64,000 bases of DNA from Minwuiaceae bacterium (GTDB lineage Bacteria > Pseudomonadota > Alphaproteobacteria > Minwuiales > Minwuiaceae): NCBI GenBank assembly GCA_028278525.1, contig JANQEE010000011.1:310001-374000 (forward strand), in the 5' to 3' direction. The notes beneath the pieces were generated by a model. The model made no database searches, was not told the origin of the DNA, and saw only the letters and a list, made by a program, of their open reading frames with translations. A program made the translations under genes and the position numbers. Each line of letters begins with the position of its first letter. Positions within the stretch are counted from its first letter, which is position 1. Shown here one piece after another: positions 18,187 to 26,928 of the stretch.

Positions 18187-19254
18187 TCAATAGGCAAATG
18201 GCCATACCCGGAAGTAATTGCGCACGTTCTGCCAAAGCCGGTTCAGGCCTTCGGGTTCGAGCACCAGGAAAACGATGATCAGCGCACCGAACAGCACCAG
18301 GCGCATATGCGGCACGATGTTCATCAGCTCCGCCTGGGTGAACAGCAGATATCCGAAACCTTCCATGAACCAGCGAATGGCGATGGGGAGCAGGGTGATG
18401 AAGATCGCCCCGAAGATCGACCCGAGAATGGAGCCGAGCCCGCCGATGATGATCATCGCGAGGTAGTCGATCGAAACGACCAACTGGAACTGCTCGTAGT
18501 TGGCGATGCCGAGATAGTAGGTGTAGAGCACGCCGGTGACGCCGGCGTAGAACGACGAGATGGCGAAGGCGAGCAACTTGTAGCGGAAAATGTTGATGCC
18601 CATGATTTCCGCCGCGATGTCCTGATCGCGGATGGCGACGAAGGCGCGTCCGACGCGGCTGCGCACCAGATTGAGCGCGCCGACGACGGCGAGCACGGCG
18701 AAGAACATCAGGAAAAAGTAGAGCTCGCGCTGGGTGTCGAGCGAGATGCCGAACAGCGACGGCCGCGGCACTTCTATGGAAGCCTGAACGCCGCCGGAGA
18801 TCCAGGGAACGTGATTGATGGTCCATTCGATGATGAGCTGCGCCGCGAGCGTGGCGATGGCGAGATAGAGGCCTTTGATGCGGAGCGAGGGGATGCCGAC
18901 GATGGCGCCGATCGCCGCGGCCATCAGGCCGCCCGCTGGCAGCGAAATCCAGAACGGCATGTCGAAGCGGACCGCGAGGTTGGCCGCGGTATAGGCGCCG
19001 ACCGACATGAACGCGGCATGGCCGATGGAAATCTGCCCGGTGTAGCCGACCAGGATGTTGAGGCCGATCGCGCCGACGGACGCGATGACGATGAGGTTCA
19101 GGATCGAGAGGTAGTATTCGTCCAGTACGATGGGCGCGACGACGATCAACAAAACTGCGAAGGCGGCGACGGTCCATTTCGCGATCGGCAGGGGATAGAG
19201 CGCCATGTCCGCCTGGTACGAAGTCTTGTAGATGCCGCACTCGCGGTGGATCAT
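18187..19254 (-). CDS. livM: ABC transporter permease (LivM)
   Basis: A 355-residue inner-membrane permease with about ten helices. Family strings are NILVGYTGQISIGHAAFMSV, GIPSLRIKGLYLAIATLA and the coupling loop GRAFVAIRDQDIAAEIMGIN that contacts the ATPases. The N-terminus (MIHRECGIYKTSYQADMALY) is a cytoplasmic lead before the first helix; GAGAGG precedes the ATG. Its start lies three bases after the livH stop, so coupling is likely. Confidence 0.93.
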   Translation of the reverse strand: MIHRECGIYKTSYQADMALYPLPIAKWTVAAFAVLLIVVAPIVLDEYYLSILNLIVIASVGAIGLNILVGYTGQISIGHAAFMSVGAYTAANLAVRFDMPFWISLPAGGLMAAAIGAIVGIPSLRIKGLYLAIATLAAQLIIEWTINHVPWISGGVQASIEVPRPSLFGISLDTQRELYFFLMFFAVLAVVGALNLVRSRVGRAFVAIRDQDIAAEIMGINIFRYKLLAFAISSFYAGVTGVLYTYYLGIANYEQFQLVVSIDYLAMIIIGGLGSILGSIFGAIFITLLPIAIRWFMEGFGYLLFTQAELMNIVPHMRLVLFGALIIVFLVLEPEGLNRLWQNVRNYFRVWPFAY

Positions 19255-19257
19255 CGA

Positions 19258-20151
19258 TCAGATCCTCTCGATGATCTGCTTGCCGAAGATGCCGTAGGGG
19301 CGGAACATCAGCACCAGGATCATCAGCACATAGGGTGCGAAGTCCTTGGTGCCGCCGCCCACGATCGGATCCAGGTAACCGGCCGCGACGTTCTCGACGA
19401 CGCCGACGATGATGCCGCCGACAATCGCGCCGACGATCGAGTCCAGGCCGCCGAGGATCACCACCGGGAACACCTTCAGGCCGACCAGCGCGAGCTGTAC
19501 GTCGACGCCCAGCATATTGCCCCAGACAACGCCGCCGAGCGCCGACACGATGCCGGCCATGGCCCAGGCGAGCGCGAAGTAACGCTCCACATTGATGCCC
19601 ATGGCCATCGCGACCTGCTGGTTGTCGGCGACGGCGCGCATGGCGATGCCCTTGCGGCTCTTCAGGAAGAACCAGCCGAACACCGCCAGGAAACAGATGC
19701 TGACGCCGGCGCCAAGCATCTGGATCGGGCTGATGAACAGGGGGCCCCAGATGATCGGCGCGTCGCTGATCGGCAAAGCCAGCGATTGGGTGCCGGAGCC
19801 GAACAGCATGGGACCGATGCCGCGCAGCATGGCGGCGAGACCGATGGTCGCCATGATCACCGCGACGACAGGACGGCCGATCAAAGGCCGCAGCACGACC
19901 CGCTCAAGCCCGAAACCGAACGCGATCATGCCACCGACACCGACCGCGATGGCGAGCCAGAGCGGCGCGCCGAAGGCCAGAATGGCGAACACGACGATCA
20001 GGCTGGCGAACATGACGAATTCGCCCTGGGCGAAGTTGATCGCGTCGGTGGCCTTGTAGATCAGCACGAAACCGAGGGCGATCAGCGCGTACATCAAGCC
20101 GATCAGCACGCCGTTGGTCAGCAGCAGGATCAGAAATTCCCATTCAACCAT
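19258..20151 (-). CDS. livH: ABC transporter permease (LivH)
   Basis: A 297-residue permease with about eight helices. Typical strings are LIGLMYALIALGFVLIYK, DAINFAQGEFVMFAS, the ATPase-contact loop KSRKGIAMRAVADNQQVA and GVVWGNMLGVDVQLALVGLK. I chose the internal ATG giving MVEWEFLILL, the normal LivH opening. This places the start inside the end of the acyl-CoA ligase gene (8-base overlap). Partner of LivM in the same pore. Confidence 0.93.
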   Translation of the reverse strand: MVEWEFLILLLTNGVLIGLMYALIALGFVLIYKATDAINFAQGEFVMFASLIVVFAILAFGAPLWLAIAVGVGGMIAFGFGLERVVLRPLIGRPVVAVIMATIGLAAMLRGIGPMLFGSGTQSLALPISDAPIIWGPLFISPIQMLGAGVSICFLAVFGWFFLKSRKGIAMRAVADNQQVAMAMGINVERYFALAWAMAGIVSALGGVVWGNMLGVDVQLALVGLKVFPVVILGGLDSIVGAIVGGIIVGVVENVAAGYLDPIVGGGTKDFAPYVLMILVLMFRPYGIFGKQIIERI

Positions 20152-22075
20152 GTGCCCGTGCCTCCTCGCCAATGTCCTGGCCGATATCCTGGATGGTGAC
20201 CTGATTGCGCAGCACCGTCTGACGGCCGTCCTCGAAGGTGACCGGCGTTTCGATTTCGACTTCGTGACTGCCGGAGTAAAACGCGTCGATCACCGGGCCG
20301 TATTTTTCCGCGATGTATTTTCGGCGCAGTTTCCGCGTGCGGGTGATTTCGGAATCGTCGGCGTCGAAATCCTTGGCCAGCAGCAGGAATCGGCGCACCT
20401 GCGTCTTGCGCGGCAGACCGCTGTTGCACTTCTCGATTTCCTGCCGGACCAGCGCCCGCACGTCGGGTTTCTGGCTGAGATCCATATAGTTGGTGTAGGG
20501 CAGGCCGCGCCGTTCAGCCCAGTTGCCGACCGTGTCGAAGTCGATCGCGATCATCGCCGCGACATACGACCGCTGATGGCCGAACGCGACCGCCTCGCGG
20601 ATGAACGGGCTGAACTTCAGCTTGTTCTCGATGAATTGCGGCGCGAAGGGCGTGCCGTTTTCCAACTGGCCGACATCCTTGGCGCGGTCGATGATGATCA
20701 GGTGACCGCGGTCGTCCAGCAGGCCGGCGTCGCCGGTGCGGAACCAGCCGTCGGAACCCAACACCTCCTGCGTCGCCTCTTGCGCCTTGTAGTAGCCGGC
20801 GAAAATGCCGGGGCTCTTGACCTGCACCTCGCCCTGCTCGCTGATCCGGACTTCGACACCGGGGCAGGGTGGGCCGACGGTGTCGGGATTGGCTTCCGCG
20901 TCGGGCTGCAAAGCGACCAGCCCGCTGACCTCGGTCGACCCGTAGATCTGTTTCAAGTTGACGCCAATGGACCGGAAGAAGCGGAGCGTGTCGGGCCCGA
21001 GCGGAGCGCCGCCGGTATAGGCCCAGCGCGCCCGGCGCAGGCCGAGCTGATCGCGCACCGGCCCGTAGACCAGGAATTCGCCGAGCGCATGGCCGATGCG
21101 CAGCCAGAACGACACGGGTTTGCCCGCGGCCCGCGCTTCGTCGACCGTGCCGGCCACGCGGCGAAACCGTTCGAACACCCAACGCTTGAGCGGCGGCGCG
21201 TCGGCCGCCTTGACCTGCAGCATGGAAAGCATGTTTTCCCAGATGCGGGGCGGCGCGATGATGCCGGTCGGGCCCAGTTCGCGCAGATCGCGCTGCACGG
21301 TCTCCGGGCTTTCCGGGCAATTGCAGGGCGCCCCGATCAACAGGCTCAGGACCAGGCTGTAGATGCTGTCGCCGACCCAGGCCATCGGCAGATAGGCGAG
21401 CCAGTCGTCGCCCTGCCGGACATCCTCGGCCTTGGCGAAAACTTCCGCCGTCGCGATGGCGTTCTCGTGGGTCAGCATCGCGCCTTTCGGATTGCCGGTC
21501 GTGCCGGAGGTGTAGCAAAGCAGCGCGACATCGCTCGACTTGCCGGCGGCGATCTCCCGTTCGAAACGGGACGGTTCCCGGCCGTGCAGATCGCGGCCCT
21601 TCTCCTGGGTTTCCTCGAACGACTTAAGCCAGGGCAGGTCGTACTGCGCCATGCCGCGCGGGTCGTCGTAGACGACGAGGCGGAGCGCCGGAAGCTCGTC
21701 CTTGATCGACAGGATTTTGTCGACCTGTTCCTGGTCCTCCGCGACGATCACCGCGACCTCCGCATGGTTCAGGACGAAGACCAGTTCCTTGGCGATGGCG
21801 TCCTGATAGACCGGGACGGGTATGCCGCCGAGCGCCTGCGCCGCAAGCTGCGCCCAGTAGAGGCGCGGCCGGTTGTCGCCGATCACCGCGAGCTTGTCGC
21901 CACGTTGGAAACCGGATTCGGCCAGGCCCAGCGCGAAGTCCCTGACCTGGTCGTGGTATTCCCGCCAGTTGTACGTCTCCCAGATGCCGAAGGTCTTCTC
22001 GCGAATGGCCGGCAGCGTTGGAATTGCGGCGGCGTTGTTGAGCAACAGGCCGGGCAGCGTGCGCGTCTCAGCCAT
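20144..22075 (-). CDS. Long-chain-type acyl-CoA synthetase (AMP-forming)
   Basis: A 643-residue AMP-binding enzyme of the FadD15/ACSL type. The P-loop is LLCYTSGTTGNPKGAM (about residue 185), followed by YGSTEVSG, the GWFRTGDAGLLDDRGHL motif and the hinge IIIDRAKDVGQLENG. It activates a carboxylic acid to its CoA ester. It overlaps livG (8 bases) upstream and livH (8 bases) downstream, so it is a true member of the ABC operon. That arrangement recurs in proteobacteria and suggests the imported compound is an acid that is trapped as CoA thioester; the chain type is not known. Confidence 0.93.
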   Translation of the reverse strand: MAETRTLPGLLLNNAAAIPTLPAIREKTFGIWETYNWREYHDQVRDFALGLAESGFQRGDKLAVIGDNRPRLYWAQLAAQALGGIPVPVYQDAIAKELVFVLNHAEVAVIVAEDQEQVDKILSIKDELPALRLVVYDDPRGMAQYDLPWLKSFEETQEKGRDLHGREPSRFEREIAAGKSSDVALLCYTSGTTGNPKGAMLTHENAIATAEVFAKAEDVRQGDDWLAYLPMAWVGDSIYSLVLSLLIGAPCNCPESPETVQRDLRELGPTGIIAPPRIWENMLSMLQVKAADAPPLKRWVFERFRRVAGTVDEARAAGKPVSFWLRIGHALGEFLVYGPVRDQLGLRRARWAYTGGAPLGPDTLRFFRSIGVNLKQIYGSTEVSGLVALQPDAEANPDTVGPPCPGVEVRISEQGEVQVKSPGIFAGYYKAQEATQEVLGSDGWFRTGDAGLLDDRGHLIIIDRAKDVGQLENGTPFAPQFIENKLKFSPFIREAVAFGHQRSYVAAMIAIDFDTVGNWAERRGLPYTNYMDLSQKPDVRALVRQEIEKCNSGLPRKTQVRRFLLLAKDFDADDSEITRTRKLRRKYIAEKYGPVIDAFYSGSHEVEIETPVTFEDGRQTVLRNQVTIQDIGQDIGEEARAHG

Positions 22076-22883
22076 GCGCCGCCTCCGCCGATTGCTCGCC
22101 GGCGCCGAGATAGGCCTGGATCACGGCGGGATTCGCGCGCACCTCGTCCGCGTTGCCTTCCGCGATCTTCTCGCCCCGGTCCAGCACGGCGATCCTGTCC
22201 GAGATATCCATCACCACACCCATGTCATGTTCGATCAGAACCACGGTCGTGCCCCACTCCTCGTTCACGTCGAGGACGTAGCGGGCCATGTCTTCCTTCT
22301 CTTCCTGGTTCATGCCGGCCATCGGCTCGTCGAGCAGCAGCAGCGACGGATCCAACGCGAGCGCCCGGCCAAGCTCGACGCGCTTCTGCAAACCGTAGGC
22401 GAGTGCGCCTGCCGGCTGTTTGCGCAGGTCCTGCAATTTGAGGAAATCGATCAGGCTCTCGACCCAGCGGCGATGCTCGACTTCCTCGCGCTGCGCCGGG
22501 CCCCAGTAGAGAATGGAAGACAGCACCCCGGCCTTCATCCGCACGTGGCGGCCGAGCATCAGGTTGTCGAGAACGCTGAGGCCCTTGAACAGGGCAATGT
22601 TCTGGAAGGTGCGGGCGACGCCGAGCCGGGCGATCTCGCTCGGTTTCTCGTTGGTGATGTCGGCGCCTTTGAGCGAGATCGTGCCCGTATCGGGATGATA
22701 GAAGCCGCTCACCATGTTGAGGACGGAGGTCTTGCCGGCGCCGTTCGGGCCGATCACCGACATGATCTCGCCGCGACGTACATCGATGCTGACATCCGCG
22801 ACGGCGCGTACCCCGCCGAAATGTTTCGAGATGCCGCGAAGGCTTAGTTCAAGCTCTTCGGTCGATACTGTCCGTGCGCTCAT
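22068..22883 (-). CDS. livG: Branched-chain amino-acid-type ABC transporter ATPase (LivG)
   Basis: A 271-residue ATPase of the LivG group. Walker A is GPNGAGKTS and Walker B is LLLLDEPMAGM followed by VVLIEHDMGVVMDISDRI. The signature region reads LAYGLQKRVELGRAL, the LivG-type replacement for LSGGQ. The additional helical insert GRHVRMKAGVLSSILYWGP is usual for LivG. It is the first gene of the operon; the upstream 277 bases (22884-23160) hold no gene and should contain the operon promoter. Confidence 0.93.
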   Translation of the reverse strand: MSARTVSTEELELSLRGISKHFGGVRAVADVSIDVRRGEIMSVIGPNGAGKTSVLNMVSGFYHPDTGTISLKGADITNEKPSEIARLGVARTFQNIALFKGLSVLDNLMLGRHVRMKAGVLSSILYWGPAQREEVEHRRWVESLIDFLKLQDLRKQPAGALAYGLQKRVELGRALALDPSLLLLDEPMAGMNQEEKEDMARYVLDVNEEWGTTVVLIEHDMGVVMDISDRIAVLDRGEKIAEGNADEVRANPAVIQAYLGAGEQSAEAAHG

Positions 22884-23160
22884 AAAACTACGTGAGCGAA
22901 TGCACGCCTCGGACGGGCAACAACGGCCTCTACGCTTACAAATCTGTTGTCGTCGCGCCGCCTTTATTTATTCCGCAGTAATATGCGGCGAGGCAGCAAT
23001 TCGACTCTTAATCCTCCCTATTTTACTCAAGTAGAACAGGCCGACGTTTGATTGTCCAGTGAGCCCGGTCTCGGCCTGCCCTCCAAAATCGCAATTCTGT
23101 TCTATTATTCGCGCTTCGGGTTGTTGTTCTTGTCTATGTCCGGGATCGGTTCTGTCGCCG

Positions 23161-24276
23161 CTACTCCGCGGCCACCGTGATAGGCTCGCCGGCGCCGCCG
23201 ACAGTGCCGCCCGCGTCATAGGCCTGCAGGCGCGGCAGCACCTTTTCGGCAAACAGTTTCATATTGTCGCGCGCCATGTCGTGCGGCATGCCGCCGAAGC
23301 TGAAGGCGCAGATCTGGCCGGCGGCATCGGTCTTCTGCTGGAACTCGACCAGCTTTTCGAAGACCTGGTCGGGCGTGCCCCAGACCTGCAGGTCGGCCAG
23401 GAAGTTCACGAACGAGTCCATGCCGTGCTTCTTGATGTTCTGCGCCAGGGCGCCGTAGTACTCGTAGCCCTTGATGTCGGCGAGCCCTTCGTTATGGAAC
23501 TCGTAATGCTCGAGCGCGGAGCGGCTGTAGCCGCGGATGTATTTGTGGGCCATCTCCTCGGCCATGCCGGCGTCTTCGTGGCAGCAGACGAAGCTGGCGA
23601 TGATCGGCTGCGGGGCGGCGCGGCTGTTGACCGCCTCGTAGCGCTCGCGGTACTGGCCGAGTTCCTTCATCGTGGTCTCCCAGGGCTTCTGGGCGATGAT
23701 CAGCAGGCCGACGCCGAGGTTGCACATGATCTCCAAAGATTGCGGCGACACCGAGGCGGCGTAGCTGCGGCCGCGGAACGAGCGGAGCGGGGCCGGGCGG
23801 ATGGCGGCGCGGGGCTGCTTGTAGAATTTGCCGTCATATTCCAGATAGCCGGTTTCCAGGCCGGTCAGGATGGCGTCCGAATATTCCGTGAAGCGTTCCC
23901 GCGACTCGCCCATGGCGACGCGGAAGTTCTCGAACTCGACCCGGCCAAGGCCGCGCCCGATGCCGAGGATCACCCGGCCGCCCGACAGATTGTCGAGCAC
24001 GCTGATCTCTTCCGCGACGCGGACCGGTTCGTGCCACGGCAGCACCACGACCATGGAGCCGAGCTGCACCCGGCTGGTGCGCCCGGCCATGTAAGTCAGG
24101 AACTGGGTAACGCTCGGGCACATGGTGTAGTCGGTGAAGTGATGCTCCGCCGACCAGATGGAATCGAAACCCAGGGGTTCCGCCATGTCGGCGAGACCGA
24201 CCTCGTGCAGGTAAACCTCGTGATCGGTATGCGGCTTGCCGAGGTTCTGGAAGAAGGTGGTCATTCCGACATGCAT
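23161..24276 (-). CDS. LLM-class flavin-dependent oxidoreductase (luciferase-like)
   Basis: A 371-residue bacterial-luciferase-fold enzyme. Characteristic strings are GFDSIWSAEHHFTDY near residue 36, RVQLGSMVVVLPWHEPVRVA and the SGGRVILGIGRGLGRVEFE stretch that shapes the FMN/FMNH2 pocket. Such enzymes use reduced flavin and oxygen to oxidise aldehydes, terpenes, nitriles or aromatic compounds. AGAGG precedes the ATG. It lies 26 bases downstream of the Rieske oxygenase gene on the same strand, so both probably belong to one catabolic unit with the TetR regulator beyond. Confidence 0.9.
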   Translation of the reverse strand: MHVGMTTFFQNLGKPHTDHEVYLHEVGLADMAEPLGFDSIWSAEHHFTDYTMCPSVTQFLTYMAGRTSRVQLGSMVVVLPWHEPVRVAEEISVLDNLSGGRVILGIGRGLGRVEFENFRVAMGESRERFTEYSDAILTGLETGYLEYDGKFYKQPRAAIRPAPLRSFRGRSYAASVSPQSLEIMCNLGVGLLIIAQKPWETTMKELGQYRERYEAVNSRAAPQPIIASFVCCHEDAGMAEEMAHKYIRGYSRSALEHYEFHNEGLADIKGYEYYGALAQNIKKHGMDSFVNFLADLQVWGTPDQVFEKLVEFQQKTDAAGQICAFSFGGMPHDMARDNMKLFAEKVLPRLQAYDAGGTVGGAGEPITVAAE

Positions 24277-24302
24277 GACGAACGCCTCTGTTGTTTTGCG
24301 GG

Positions 24303-25454
24303 TTATGCGGCCTCTAATCCGAGAGCCCGTTTGATCGAACGATGGAAATGGCCGAGCGACGGCTCGTTACGGCCGAAGGTGATGTGGGTCTGCGCGCCGG
24401 CGTGGAAGCCGCGCTGCACGTTGCTGCCGAGCGGGAAATCTTCCTCTTCCACGGTACGCATCAGCAAGTCGAAGTTGCGGTCCCAATGCCCCCGGGCGCT
24501 GTCCGTGGTCGCCGGCTCCGGGGTGTAGAGCGAGATCATCATGTGGCTCTCGTTCGGATCGTTCGGCGACGGATAGACGTGCCAGGTCTCCATATGATCG
24601 CCCTGCACGATGAAGACCGTGTTGGGGAACAGGATATAGACGACCGCGGTGTAGGGCATCAGGTCCCACTCCTGCTCCGGCCGGTCGCGCAACTGGTCGA
24701 GGGTGCGGCGCGCGATGATCATGCGCAGGTTCTTGCCGTAGCCGTCGAAGGTGCCGAGGTTGGAATGCAGGATCGGGTCGATGGTTTTCACGTGCAGGAC
24801 GTTGATGTGGTAGCTCTCCAGGAAGGTGTCGAGCACCAGCTTCCAGTTCATCGGCTGGGTCGAGGTCCGCGTCTCGTAATGCGAATAGGACTCCAGCCCG
24901 TAGGCGGCCATCTCCGCACCCAGGCCGCCGAGTTGATCGTCGATGTCGAACGTCTCGCCCGGCGTCGCGCCGACCCAGATCATGCCGTACTTCTCGACCA
25001 CCGGCAGCGGCACCAAGCCATGTTCGGCCTTATCCATGCCTTCGAACGCTTCTTCGTGCGGGCGCGACATCAGGCGGCCGTCCAGCCCGTAGGTCCAGGC
25101 GTGATAGGGGCAGGAGAAGGCGCGGGCGCCGCCGCAACCGTCGACGACCTTGGCGCCGCGGTGGCGGCAGGTATTGATGAAGGCGTTGAGCGTGCCGGAA
25201 CGGTCGCGCGCCACCAGGATCGGCACGCCGGAATAGTCGTCGGTGAAATAGTCGCCGGGCTTCTCGGCGCGGCAGCTCAGGCCCATGAACAGGGGCTGGT
25301 GGCGGAACAGAAGGTCCTGTTCCAGCTTCGCCTGTTCCGGGTCGGTGTAGTCGGTCACATTGTTCCGGTAGACATCGTCGGCCATCGCCGTCGTTCGCGT
25401 GTCCAGGTAATGCAACAGCTTCTTAAGCTGGGCGACCTGTTCCGAATGCTGCAT
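24303..25454 (-). CDS. Rieske non-haem iron oxygenase, large subunit
   Basis: A 383-residue ring-hydroxylating-type oxygenase. The Rieske cluster ligands are CRHRG (about residue 94) and CPYHAW (about residue 115), in the C-x-H...C-x2-H pattern. The mononuclear iron site is suggested by LDTFLESYHINVLH, with two histidines spaced for the 2-His-1-carboxylate triad. No small subunit, ferredoxin or reductase gene is adjacent, so electrons must come from elsewhere. GGGGGATC serves as ribosome site. The gene is divergent from the TetR regulator, and an operator-like repeat lies between. Confidence 0.92.
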   Translation of the reverse strand: MQHSEQVAQLKKLLHYLDTRTTAMADDVYRNNVTDYTDPEQAKLEQDLLFRHQPLFMGLSCRAEKPGDYFTDDYSGVPILVARDRSGTLNAFINTCRHRGAKVVDGCGGARAFSCPYHAWTYGLDGRLMSRPHEEAFEGMDKAEHGLVPLPVVEKYGMIWVGATPGETFDIDDQLGGLGAEMAAYGLESYSHYETRTSTQPMNWKLVLDTFLESYHINVLHVKTIDPILHSNLGTFDGYGKNLRMIIARRTLDQLRDRPEQEWDLMPYTAVVYILFPNTVFIVQGDHMETWHVYPSPNDPNESHMMISLYTPEPATTDSARGHWDRNFDLLMRTVEEEDFPLGSNVQRGFHAGAQTHITFGRNEPSLGHFHRSIKRALGLEAA

Positions 25455-25510
25455 TTCTTGATCCCCCGAAAAATTTCCCTGCCGGACCGAACCTGTGCTA
25501 CAAAATCTAC

Positions 25511-25520
25511 CTAATGTTAG
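25511..25520. promoter_or_regulatory. Operator-like inverted repeat in Rieske/TetR divergent region
   Basis: CTAATGTTAG, with CTAA/TTAG arms around a TG centre, lies in the 87-base gap between the divergent Rieske and TetR genes. It is set in locally AT-rich sequence and is a candidate TetR operator. The arms are short, so the assignment is tentative. Confidence 0.35.
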
Positions 25521-25541
25521 TTAGAAAATGGTTCGGATGCA

Positions 25542-26171
25542 ATGCCTGTAGAGTTGGCGGATACAACCGTAGCGAGCGGTGCGGATGCGAGCAAGTCCAG
25601 GATCAGCCGCCGCCGGGTTCTGGACGCGGCAGCCCGCTGCTTTCTTAACAAGGGCTATGCCGCGACTCGGTTAAGCGACATCGCCGACGAGGCCGGCATG
25701 AAGGCGGGCAGCATCTACTACCATTTCGATTCCAAGGAACAGATGCTGAGCGAGGTGTTCGACATCGGCATGACCGCCGTGTTCGACGCCGTCCGGACCG
25801 GGGTCGAGACCCTGGGCCCCAACGCATCGCATCGCGACCGGATCGGCGCCGCAATCAAGGCGCATTTACAGCAGTTGCTGGAACAGAGCGACTACACGGC
25901 GGCGAATATCCGGATCTTCGGACAGGCGCCGGCGGAGATCCAACGGCGGCACATGCCGGACCGGGAGGCATACCGCGAATACTGGCGACTGTTGCTGGAA
26001 GACGCCCGCCGCGACGGCGCGCTGCGCGCCGATGCCGACCTTTCGCTGATCCGCATGCTGCTGTTCGGCGCGCTGAACTGGACGGTCGAATGGAACGACC
26101 CGGAAAAGGGCCCGGCCGACAAAATCGCCGATGCCGCGACGGCCATGTTGTTCGACGGCTTGGGCACGTAA
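25542..26171 (+). CDS. TetR/AcrR-family transcriptional regulator
   Basis: A 209-residue regulator. The N-terminal helix-turn-helix is standard: RRRVLDAAARCFLNKGYAAT, then LSDIADEAGMKAGSIYYHF and DSKEQMLSEVF. The C-terminal part resembles the TetR_C ligand domain of fatty-acid or CoA-responsive regulators. It is divergent from the Rieske oxygenase gene and so probably represses that gene and the flavin oxidoreductase behind it. Convergent with hsp20. Confidence 0.92.
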   Translation: MPVELADTTVASGADASKSRISRRRVLDAAARCFLNKGYAATRLSDIADEAGMKAGSIYYHFDSKEQMLSEVFDIGMTAVFDAVRTGVETLGPNASHRDRIGAAIKAHLQQLLEQSDYTAANIRIFGQAPAEIQRRHMPDREAYREYWRLLLEDARRDGALRADADLSLIRMLLFGALNWTVEWNDPEKGPADKIADAATAMLFDGLGT

Positions 26172-26182
26172 CGCCGACCGTC

Positions 26183-26212
26183 AAAACGGCCCGGCGGATC
26201 GTGGCCGGGCCG
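26183..26212 (-). terminator. Intrinsic terminator of hsp20
   Basis: A perfect 9-bp stem (26187-26195 with 26204-26212) and 8-base loop. On the minus strand it is followed directly by TTTT (26186-26183). It sits about 32 bases past the hsp20 stop and may also stop the convergent TetR transcript. Confidence 0.75.
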
Positions 26213-26243
26213 GCGTGCGCCGACCCGGCTTATGCCGTTGTTC

Positions 26244-26741
26244 TCAGGCGGCGCCTTTGACTTCGATCTTTTTGACCTTGGATTTGGACTCCGGCGGTTT
26301 CGGCAGCGTTACCGTCAGCACGCCCTTGGTGTACTTGGCGTCGACCTTGTCTGTATCGATGTCGTAGGGCAGCGGGATATCGCGTTGGAATGCCCCGTAG
26401 GCGCGTTCGACCAGGTGGTAGTCCTTTTCCTTTTCTTCCTTCTCCGACTTCTTCTCGCCTTTGATCGTCAACACACCGTCGGTCAGATTGACCTCGACGT
26501 CCTTCTCGTCGACGCCGGGCAGTTCGGCCGTGACCTGAATCTCGCTGTCGGTTTCGCTGACGTCGATGCTTGGCGCCATGCCGGACGGGTCCGTCATCAT
26601 GCTGGGCATGCGAAAGCCGCGACCGAAGTCGGCGAACAGCTTGTCGATCTCGTGATGCAGCGACGTAAACGGGTCGTCCCGGCCGCGCTCCGACAACGCG
26701 TGGCGGCCCCAAAACGAGGGCAATAAGGATTTGCCTTTCAT
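26244..26741 (-). CDS. Small heat-shock protein Hsp20
   Basis: A 165-residue alpha-crystallin-domain chaperone. The domain runs from about residue 57 (PSIDVSETDSEIQVTAELPG) through VLTIKGEKKSEKEEKEKDYH and ends with the A-KYTKGVLTVTLPK motif, where GVLTV is the conserved G-x-L sequence. It has the N-terminal DPFTSLHHEIDKLFADF helix and a long Lys/Glu-rich loop. It holds unfolded proteins for refolding. GGAAGCTCC-like purines and an AAGGAG precede the ATG. An FNR/FixK-type box lies 82 bases upstream of the start, so low oxygen may induce it. Confidence 0.95.
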   Translation of the reverse strand: MKGKSLLPSFWGRHALSERGRDDPFTSLHHEIDKLFADFGRGFRMPSMMTDPSGMAPSIDVSETDSEIQVTAELPGVDEKDVEVNLTDGVLTIKGEKKSEKEEKEKDYHLVERAYGAFQRDIPLPYDIDTDKVDAKYTKGVLTVTLPKPPESKSKVKKIEVKGAA

Positions 26742-26822
26742 TGGGAAGCTCCTTCTTCGCTCTGGTTTTCCAGAGTATTTCGGGTGATGCCGAAACAGTC
26801 GCGCAGGCCGGCCGACGGGGCA

Positions 26823-26836
26823 TTGACATGCATCAA
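26823..26836. promoter_or_regulatory. FNR/FixK-type box (TTGA-N6-TCAA)
   Basis: TTGACATGCATCAA matches the TTGA-N6-TCAA core of FNR/FixK/ANR boxes on both arms. It is centred about 88 bases ahead of the hsp20 start and about 100 bases ahead of the divergent gene at 26929. Activation of hsp20 under oxygen limitation is known in other proteobacteria and would fit. Confidence 0.6.
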
Positions 26837-26928
26837 AGCCCCGGGTCCCCGGGGACGGCCCGAGGTCCGTAAACCATTCGTTAACGCTTCACCCTCATCG
26901 TAAACGCCATCTCCCAGGGAGAAGTGCG

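Noticed and set aside
16177..22441. Long plus-strand open frames opposite the liv operon
   Set aside because: These are complementary-strand shadows of livF, livK, livM, livH, the acyl-CoA ligase and livG; residue composition is biased to Asp, His and Arg and no motif is seen.
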